A DNA stretch of 64,000 bases from Gemmatimonadaceae bacterium (GTDB taxonomy: Bacteria; Gemmatimonadota; Gemmatimonadetes; Gemmatimonadales; Gemmatimonadaceae): NCBI GenBank assembly GCA_020851035.1, contig JADZDM010000002.1:67995-131994 (forward strand), given 5' to 3'. This document shows, one piece after another, positions 58,411 to 64,000 of this stretch. Each line of letters starts with the position of its first letter. The first letter of the stretch is position 1. The position numbers were made by a program, and so were the translations under genes. The notes beneath the pieces are model-generated. The model was not told the DNA's origin. It saw nothing but the letters and a program-made list of their open reading frames with translations, and made no database searches.

Positions 58411-61086
58411 ATGCCCGCGACGTCGTCCCACCAGGAAACAGAGCGCCGCCTGCGGCTTGCCGAAACGGCCGCCGTGCTCGCGCGCGTCGCCATCGTGTGC
58501 CTGCTGGTCTGGGTGGCGTACAGCTCCACGCAGGCCATGCGACGCGTCGAACGGTCCCAGGTGGTGCTGCACCGGCTCGAGCTGGTCCAGCGCGACATCC
58601 TCGAGGAGCGCGCGAACCGTCACGCGTACATGCTCACCGAAGACGCGGAGTCGCGCGTGGCGTATGCGGCTGCGGCGCAGCGGGCCGACGCGGACCTCGA
58701 CACGCTCCGTCAGCTGACGCAGTTCGATCCCCTGCACACCGCCCGCATCGACTCCATCCGGGTCGCCTTCCGGGCCGCGGCGCGTCTCCGCACCGCCTCG
58801 CTCGCCGCAGCCACGCGCACCCACGCCGAGACGCGTGCCGTGCTCAACGCACCGGATCGTGCCCGGCTGCGCGCCGGCATCGCCCGACTCCTCGACCGCA
58901 TGTCGGCCTCGGAACGCAACCGGCTGGCGGTCATGACCGCGGTGCAGCACCGCGGCCTCCGGGTGCAGGGCTTCTGCGCGCTGGCGGCCGTGCTCATCAC
59001 CGCCATCGTGGGGATGACGACGCTGCGCTATCGCCGGCATCGCGCCGCGATGCTGCAGGCCAGCGCCACGACGTTCCGCCAGCTCGCCGAGGACAACCCG
59101 GACTGCGTGCTGGTGCACCGCGGCGGACAGCTGCTGTTCGCGAACGCCGCCGCGACCGCGGAGCTGGCCGGCACCCGCGCGATCGCGTCGCTCACGATCG
59201 ACGACATCGTGCACCCGGACGACCATGAACTGATCCAGGCCCGCACCGCACACGTGCTCACGTCGCAGACGCCGACCACGCCGCTGGCGATCCGCTTCCT
59301 GCGGCACGACGGGACCGTGCTGGAAGCCGAGGCGCGCGGCGCCCCGATCGTGTTCGACGGTGCGGATGCGATCCAGGTGGTGCTGCGCGACCTCACCGGC
59401 CGGCGCGAGGCCGAGCGCGCGCTCCAACTCAGCGAGGCACGCTTCCGGGCCGTGCTCGGCGCGATGGCCGAGGGCGTCGTGCTGATGGACGAGACGCTCG
59501 CCATCCGGCTCAGCAATCCCGCGGCGCAGCAGATCCTCGGGTTCACGGCCGGTGAGATGGATGGACGCACCGCGTTCGATCCCGCGTGGCAGGCGATCGA
59601 CGAGCACGGGAACGACCTCCTGGCCTCCGACCACTTCTGCACCATCGCCCTGCGCACCGCGCGACCGTCGTCCGGCGTGATGAGCATCACCCGCCCCGAC
59701 ACGGAGCGCGTCTGGATCTCGGTTCGCGCCGTACCGCTGTTCCAGCCGGAGGTGTCGGCTCCGTACGCCGTGGTCGTGACCTTCGAGGACATCACCCGCC
59801 AGCGGCAGGCCGAGGAGGAGCTGCGCCAGTCGCACAAGATGCAGGTGCTCGGCCGCATGGCCAGCGGCGTCGCGCACGACTTCAACAACCTGCTCACGAT
59901 CATCCGGTCGTCGAGTGAACTCCTCCGCCTGGACGTGGGCACCGTGCCCGCCGCGGCGCAGACGCTGTCGGACATCGAGCTCGCAACCGACCGTGCCACG
60001 GCACTGACGGCGCACCTGCTCACCTTCAGCCGGCGGCAGCACATCGCGCCCGCCGTCATGCAGCCCGCGCCGCTGCTCCGCAACTCGGCGGCGCTGCTGC
60101 AGCGCATGGCCGGGGAGCAGGTCGCAGTGGAATTGCGCGTGGCACCGGCGCTGGAGCAGGAGTGGATCCGCGCCGACGCCGTGCGCCTGGGGCAGGTCCT
60201 GACGAACCTGGTGGGCAACGCGCGTGACGCGATGCCGCGCGGCGGCATGCTCCGGATCAGCTGCGATGTCATCGACGTCGGCGAGGCCATCACGCACCGG
60301 TTCGGCGTGGTGACGCCGGGCCGGCACGTGCGCGTGACCGTCGAGGACAACGGCAGCGGAATGACCGACGACGTGCTGGTCAACCTCTTCGATCCGTTCT
60401 TCACCACCAAGCCCCATGGCCGCGGCACGGGGCTCGGGCTGTCGATCGTGCACGGCATCGTGCACGAGGCCCAGGGCACCATCACCGTCAGCAGCAAGCC
60501 GGGGTTCGGCTCGTGCTTCACGGTGTACTGGCCCACCGCTGCCGCCCCCGACGCCAGCGACCCGGTTCCTCCCGCGAGGCCGCACCGCACGGACGCCACA
60601 CCGGGCATCGGGCGCGGGCGACCGCCGCGGACGCGCGTCGCGGCACCGCCGGCGGCGGCGGGTCCCTTGCCGTCACCCGCAGATGCGCGACCGACGGTGC
60701 TGCTGGTGGACGACGACGAGAGCGTGCGGCGCGTGCTCTCCCGGCAGCTCGAGTCGGGCGGCTACGAGGTCCGCGTGGCCGGCGGCGGTCGCGAAGCGCT
60801 GGACCTCCTGCACGCGCCGGGTGCCGCCTACTGCGCGATGGTCACGGACGTGCGCATGCCCGGCATGAGCGGCATCGAGCTGGTGGAGACCATGCTCGCC
60901 GAGCACATCGACCTGCCGGTGCTGGTGGTGTCGGGACAGATGGACCGGCCGCTGCCCGATGCGTGGCCGGCCGATGCCGCGGTGAAGTTCCTGGCCAAGC
61001 CGATCAGCGGCGTGGCGCTGCGGCGGACCGTCGAGTCACTGATCAGCGAGCACGGCGCGGCGGCGGTGGCGGCAGGATCGGCCTGA
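58411..61086 (+). CDS. CHASE3-like hybrid sensor histidine kinase
   Basis: An 891-residue membrane kinase. TM1 (VAIVCLLVWVAYSS, about 27-40) and TM2 (GFCALAAVLITAIVGMTTL, about 190-208) bracket a helical periplasmic domain of CHASE3 type. Two PAS domains follow (about 225-335 and 345-465), then His489 in GVAHDFNNLLTIIRSS, an ATPase domain (NARDAMPRGG, DNGSGMTDD, GRGTGLGLSIV), a Pro/Ala-rich linker, and a receiver with LVDDDES, Asp813 in VTDVRMPGMSG and AKPIS. GGAG five bases upstream supports ATG at 58411. No regulator is adjacent; the output partner is unknown. Confidence 0.92.
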   Translation: MPATSSHQETERRLRLAETAAVLARVAIVCLLVWVAYSSTQAMRRVERSQVVLHRLELVQRDILEERANRHAYMLTEDAESRVAYAAAAQRADADLDTLRQLTQFDPLHTARIDSIRVAFRAAARLRTASLAAATRTHAETRAVLNAPDRARLRAGIARLLDRMSASERNRLAVMTAVQHRGLRVQGFCALAAVLITAIVGMTTLRYRRHRAAMLQASATTFRQLAEDNPDCVLVHRGGQLLFANAAATAELAGTRAIASLTIDDIVHPDDHELIQARTAHVLTSQTPTTPLAIRFLRHDGTVLEAEARGAPIVFDGADAIQVVLRDLTGRREAERALQLSEARFRAVLGAMAEGVVLMDETLAIRLSNPAAQQILGFTAGEMDGRTAFDPAWQAIDEHGNDLLASDHFCTIALRTARPSSGVMSITRPDTERVWISVRAVPLFQPEVSAPYAVVVTFEDITRQRQAEEELRQSHKMQVLGRMASGVAHDFNNLLTIIRSSSELLRLDVGTVPAAAQTLSDIELATDRATALTAHLLTFSRRQHIAPAVMQPAPLLRNSAALLQRMAGEQVAVELRVAPALEQEWIRADAVRLGQVLTNLVGNARDAMPRGGMLRISCDVIDVGEAITHRFGVVTPGRHVRVTVEDNGSGMTDDVLVNLFDPFFTTKPHGRGTGLGLSIVHGIVHEAQGTITVSSKPGFGSCFTVYWPTAAAPDASDPVPPARPHRTDATPGIGRGRPPRTRVAAPPAAAGPLPSPADARPTVLLVDDDESVRRVLSRQLESGGYEVRVAGGGREALDLLHAPGAAYCAMVTDVRMPGMSGIELVETMLAEHIDLPVLVVSGQMDRPLPDAWPADAAVKFLAKPISGVALRRTVESLISEHGAAAVAAGSA

Positions 61087-61107
61087 CGCCACGCCACGTC
61101 ACACGCG

Positions 61108-62553
61108 TCACCGCATCAGGGCGGTGGCGCGGATCTGCTCCGCCTCGAGCGCGATGCGGTCGGCACGGTACTGCGCACTCCGCAGTGACTGCTCGGTGAT
61201 GGTCTCGCCGTAGGTCGTGCGGAAGGCGGTTAGCAGCGGCGAGTACTTCGCGATCTCGTCCTCGAACTTGCGCGCGTCGCTCTTGAAGCCGTCAGTGCCC
61301 TGCGCGAGTGCGTTGTAGCCGGCGAAGAACACCGAGGTGAGCGTGTTGGCCCCACCGGCCCAGCGCCGCGTGTCCTCGGCTCGCGCCAGCTGGAAGGTGC
61401 CCGCGAGCAACGCCGTCGCGAGGGCGGCGATGCTGCGGCGGCGGCGGGCGTTGTCGCTCGAGTTGATGCGGTCACGCAGCTGCTCGAGCCGCTCGTCGAG
61501 CTCCTGCCCCGTGAGCGACGCGGCGGCGAGGAAGCGCGCATGGCCCGCCTGCTCGGTGCGCAGGCGCTCCGGCTCCATCCGGCCCCGCACGACCACGCGC
61601 GTCTTGCAGAGATCCGACTGGGCATTCTGCGCATCCACGGCGCGCCATTCGACCTCCACCAGGCGCTCGGCGGCGCCGTTCTCCACCGTGCCGTACGGAA
61701 TCTCCCAGCGGTAGCCGCCCGAATCGACGCGCGCATTGGTGAGGTCGCGTTCGGGCCGGTAGCGGAGCGGGTCACCATTGGCGTCGGTGGCGGCCATCGG
61801 GAGCACCGTCGTCATGCCCTCGGCGGCCGTGACGGTCGCGATGGTGAGGGGACACTCGGGGCGCACGTTCAGGCCACTCACCGTGACGCCGAAGATCGCG
61901 GCCGCGATGTTGAGCCCATCGGAGGCCTCCACCTTGAACTGGTAGGTGGAGCCGTTGGAACTCGCGGAGAGCGGTGCGCGCCAGCGGAAGCGGCCCGTGG
62001 AGTCGACGGTGGCCGACGGGGAGCCGGGCGTGAGTTCCGTCACCGAGTAGCTGAGCGAGTCGCCGTCGGGGTCCGTGGCGCCGACCATGAAGTCCAGCGT
62101 GGTACCGGCCTGCACCTGCCGCGCCGAGATGCGGAGCATGGGCGCCCGCTGGGCGCGGTCCACGGTGAGCCGCACCTGTCGACAGGCCACGGTGGCGTCG
62201 CCGGCGCGTGCCGCGACGGTGAGGTAGTTGGCGCCCTCCATGCCGCGTCCCGGACGCCAGCGGAAGACGTTGCCGGCGTCCACCACTCCGCGATCAACGC
62301 CCATCGCGGCGAAGGAGATGCGACCGGCGGGTGCGTTGTTGAGGGACAGGCCGATGCGGACACTGTCCCCGACGAGGTATCTGACGCCGGGTTCGGCGTC
62401 GAGGGCGATGCTGGGTCCGCTGACGCGGATCGAGTCGGGGCCGGCGGCGGGGCACTCCGGCACCGGCGACTGGGCCAGCAGCGCGCCCGGGACGCAGGCG
62501 AGGAGCGCAAGGGCGACGGCAGTACGGCGGCTTTCGACACACGAACGACGCAT
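61108..62553 (-). CDS. Exported protein with Ig/cadherin-like repeats and C-terminal membrane segment
   Basis: A 481-residue protein with a signal peptide (AVALALLACVPGALLAQ). Three Ig or cadherin-like units follow; two contain ATDPDGDSLSYSV and ATDANGDPLRYRP, an acidic pattern often seen in calcium-binding repeats of this sort. A probable coiled coil (LTGQELDERLEQLRDRIN) leads to a hydrophobic segment (SIAALATALLAGTFQLA), then a C-terminal helical stretch. The layout suggests a surface protein with an anchored end. No family name is recalled. It converges with the CHASE3-like kinase and diverges from the propeller lipoprotein. Confidence 0.7.
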   Translation of the reverse strand: MRRSCVESRRTAVALALLACVPGALLAQSPVPECPAAGPDSIRVSGPSIALDAEPGVRYLVGDSVRIGLSLNNAPAGRISFAAMGVDRGVVDAGNVFRWRPGRGMEGANYLTVAARAGDATVACRQVRLTVDRAQRAPMLRISARQVQAGTTLDFMVGATDPDGDSLSYSVTELTPGSPSATVDSTGRFRWRAPLSASSNGSTYQFKVEASDGLNIAAAIFGVTVSGLNVRPECPLTIATVTAAEGMTTVLPMAATDANGDPLRYRPERDLTNARVDSGGYRWEIPYGTVENGAAERLVEVEWRAVDAQNAQSDLCKTRVVVRGRMEPERLRTEQAGHARFLAAASLTGQELDERLEQLRDRINSSDNARRRRSIAALATALLAGTFQLARAEDTRRWAGGANTLTSVFFAGYNALAQGTDGFKSDARKFEDEIAKYSPLLTAFRTTYGETITEQSLRSAQYRADRIALEAEQIRATALMR

Positions 62554-62725
62554 CGAGTCAGAGCCTGTCAGGAGGGAGGGCCATGAGCGGGCAGCGGGCG
62601 TTGAGGCCACAAGATAATCCGGCCGGGTGGCGCGGTCCCCTGGTGCGTGCTTGCGGCGGCCGTGGTGGCGCACTTCACTTGGCGAGCGCCCCTGGTGGCG
62701 CCCCCTCCCTGCCGGAGCGTCGCGC

Positions 62726-63985
62726 ATGCGGAACGGACAACGACGGAACGCCGGGCCGGCATCGGCCCGGACGGGACGGCTGCTCTGCAGCCTGGTACTC
62801 CTCGGCTGCGCCCGGGTGCCTTCCACGGCGGACTCCCTGGGTCCGCGGCTGGCGCTCGAGGCGCGCGTGGACGTGCAGGGTACCCGCACCCGCGAACCGA
62901 TGGTGGTGCAGCACGGGTCAGGGGCGCTGCTGGTGGCTGGCTATGCCGTGCGCACCCAGGCGCTGTGGCGGAGCACCGATGGCGGCGCGCGCTGGGACAG
63001 TGTCGCGATCAGCGACGGGAGCAGCACCGCGGTCGGCAACTCCGACACCGACCTCGCCGTGGCACCGGACGGCACGATCTACTTCGCATCGATGACCTTC
63101 GACCGGAGCGTGGGTGAAGGGCGGCGGATCGCGATCGGCGTGTCGGACGACGCGGGTCGGAGCTTCCGCTGGACGGTGCTCTCCACCACACGGTTCGACG
63201 ACCGTCCCTGGGTGAAGGTGGCCCCCGACGGCTCGGCGCACGTGATCTGGAACGACGGCAGCGGGGTGCGGTATGTGACCAGCCGTGACCGCGGCCGCAC
63301 GTGGACCGACCGGCCGCGCATCAGCGCCCGTGGCGGGTCGAGCCATCTCGCGATCGGGCCCGGGGGCGTGATGGCGGTACGGGTGGCGCCGGTGTCGGCA
63401 TCGGGGAACCGCTTCGATGCGAAGGCCGACCAGCTGCTGGTGAGCAGCGATGGTGGCACGACGTGGGTGGCGCGCATGGTGCCCGGCCGGCCGACGTGGC
63501 GGGCGGGTGACCTCTCGCGCTGGGTGGAGCCGCTGGCGTGGGATGCCCGCGGCGCGTTGTACGCGGCGTGGGCGGAGGACTCGACGCTGTTGCTGGCGCG
63601 GTCGGCAGACCGTGGCAGCACCTGGCAGACCTGGGTGGTCGCCCGTGGCGGCGACACGCCCTACTACCCGTTCCTGATCGCACAGGGAGATGGTGCGCTG
63701 GCCGTGACCTGGCATGCGGGTGAGGGTGAGCGGCTGCGCTGGCACGCCGCCCGCATCGAGGCCGGGGCGCGGATGCGGGCACCGAAGATCCGTCGCTCGT
63801 CGCCGCTGCCGTTGGACGCGTTCCGCTGGGATCCGCAGGCGGCCGGGCCGACGGCGGCGGCGCCGGTGCGCGCGCCGGCGGGGGAGTATCTCGCGGCGGT
63901 ATTCCTCGCGGACGGCGGGGTGGGGGTGGTGACACCGGTGCAGACGCCCACGCGGGACGGGTTCACGTGGTGGAAGTTCCGGTGA
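62726..63985 (+). CDS. Asp-box (BNR/sialidase-like) propeller lipoprotein
   Basis: A 419-residue lipoprotein. The signal peptide ends at the lipobox LVLLGC, and the rest is a beta-propeller with five Asp-boxes of the form S-x-D-x-G-x-x-W/F: STDGGARW, SDDAGRSF, SRDRGRTW, SSDGGTTW and SADRGSTW. Such propellers occur in sialidases, glycosidases and binding proteins; the arginine triad and other sialidase residues are not evident, so catalysis is not claimed. GGAG eight bases before ATG at 62726 supports that start. The gene ends 15 bases before the window does. Confidence 0.85.
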   Translation: MRNGQRRNAGPASARTGRLLCSLVLLGCARVPSTADSLGPRLALEARVDVQGTRTREPMVVQHGSGALLVAGYAVRTQALWRSTDGGARWDSVAISDGSSTAVGNSDTDLAVAPDGTIYFASMTFDRSVGEGRRIAIGVSDDAGRSFRWTVLSTTRFDDRPWVKVAPDGSAHVIWNDGSGVRYVTSRDRGRTWTDRPRISARGGSSHLAIGPGGVMAVRVAPVSASGNRFDAKADQLLVSSDGGTTWVARMVPGRPTWRAGDLSRWVEPLAWDARGALYAAWAEDSTLLLARSADRGSTWQTWVVARGGDTPYYPFLIAQGDGALAVTWHAGEGERLRWHAARIEAGARMRAPKIRRSSPLPLDAFRWDPQAAGPTAAAPVRAPAGEYLAAVFLADGGVGVVTPVQTPTRDGFTWWKFR

Positions 63986-64000
63986 GGTGCTGGTGGGAGT

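Overview
This is a strongly GC-rich bacterial chromosome segment with tightly packed genes, many of them joined by 4-base ATGA or GTGA overlaps. The gene set points to a Gemmatimonadota-like, free-living aerobic heterotroph: S9 peptidase, PEP-CTERM protein, BlaI/BlaR1 pair, GMC oxidoreductase with a Tat-type small subunit, many orphan hybrid histidine kinases, secreted Ig-like and propeller proteins. That placement is inference; no rRNA, tRNA or CRISPR array was seen.

Layout. 1-351: 3' end of a prolyl-oligopeptidase-family gene. 592-10828 (minus): a complete branched-chain amino acid block, ilvD, then a leader peptide with an attenuator, then ilvB-ilvN-ilvC-leuA-leuC-leuD-leuB with almost every junction overlapping. 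10969-11498: a GxxExxY nuclease-like gene bracketed by long inverted repeats; two gene-less relatives of those repeats lie at 367-597 and 49298-49453. 11521-16300 (minus): a MacA/MacB/TolC-type tripartite efflux operon. 16780-21566: a five-PAS hybrid kinase, a membrane-anchored methyltransferase-like protein and a secreted protein. 21645-28448: SulP transporter, DabA, DabB and a second NuoM-like membrane subunit, forming an inorganic-carbon (DAB) uptake operon. 28445-31889 (minus): small protein, double-domain KaiC-like ATPase and a GGDEF-histidine kinase fusion in one overlapping operon. 31994-32905: lipid-kinase-like gene. 33160-35971: RsbQ-like hydrolase followed by a PAS hybrid kinase. 36074-36239: an isolated inverted-repeat element. 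36287-39034: PEP carboxylase. 39089-43325: a metzincin-type lipoprotein and two small exported proteins. 43344-47164: a propeller-like protein diverging from a BlaI/BlaR1 pair. 47206-47332: clustered short repeats. 47337-50617: ABC exporter and an unknown acidic protein. 50916-53398: GMC oxidoreductase with its partner subunit. 53488-63985: lipoprotein, PEP-CTERM protein with a clear terminator, alpha-amylase-family enzyme, DUF1080 protein, CHASE3-like hybrid kinase, Ig-like membrane protein and an Asp-box propeller lipoprotein.

How it fits together. The ilv/leu block makes valine, isoleucine and leucine from pyruvate and 2-oxobutanoate, and appears to be controlled by ribosome-mediated attenuation. 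The DAB operon probably supplies bicarbonate; with no RuBisCO in view, an anaplerotic carboxylase such as the PEP carboxylase nearby is a plausible consumer (inference). Four sensor kinases are present, none with an adjacent DNA-binding response regulator. The most unusual parts are the attenuator, the four-gene DAB operon with a Lys-to-Arg altered NuoM-like subunit, the KaiC/GGDEF-kinase operon, the RsbQ-hybrid kinase pair and the inverted-repeat family that brackets the GxxExxY gene.
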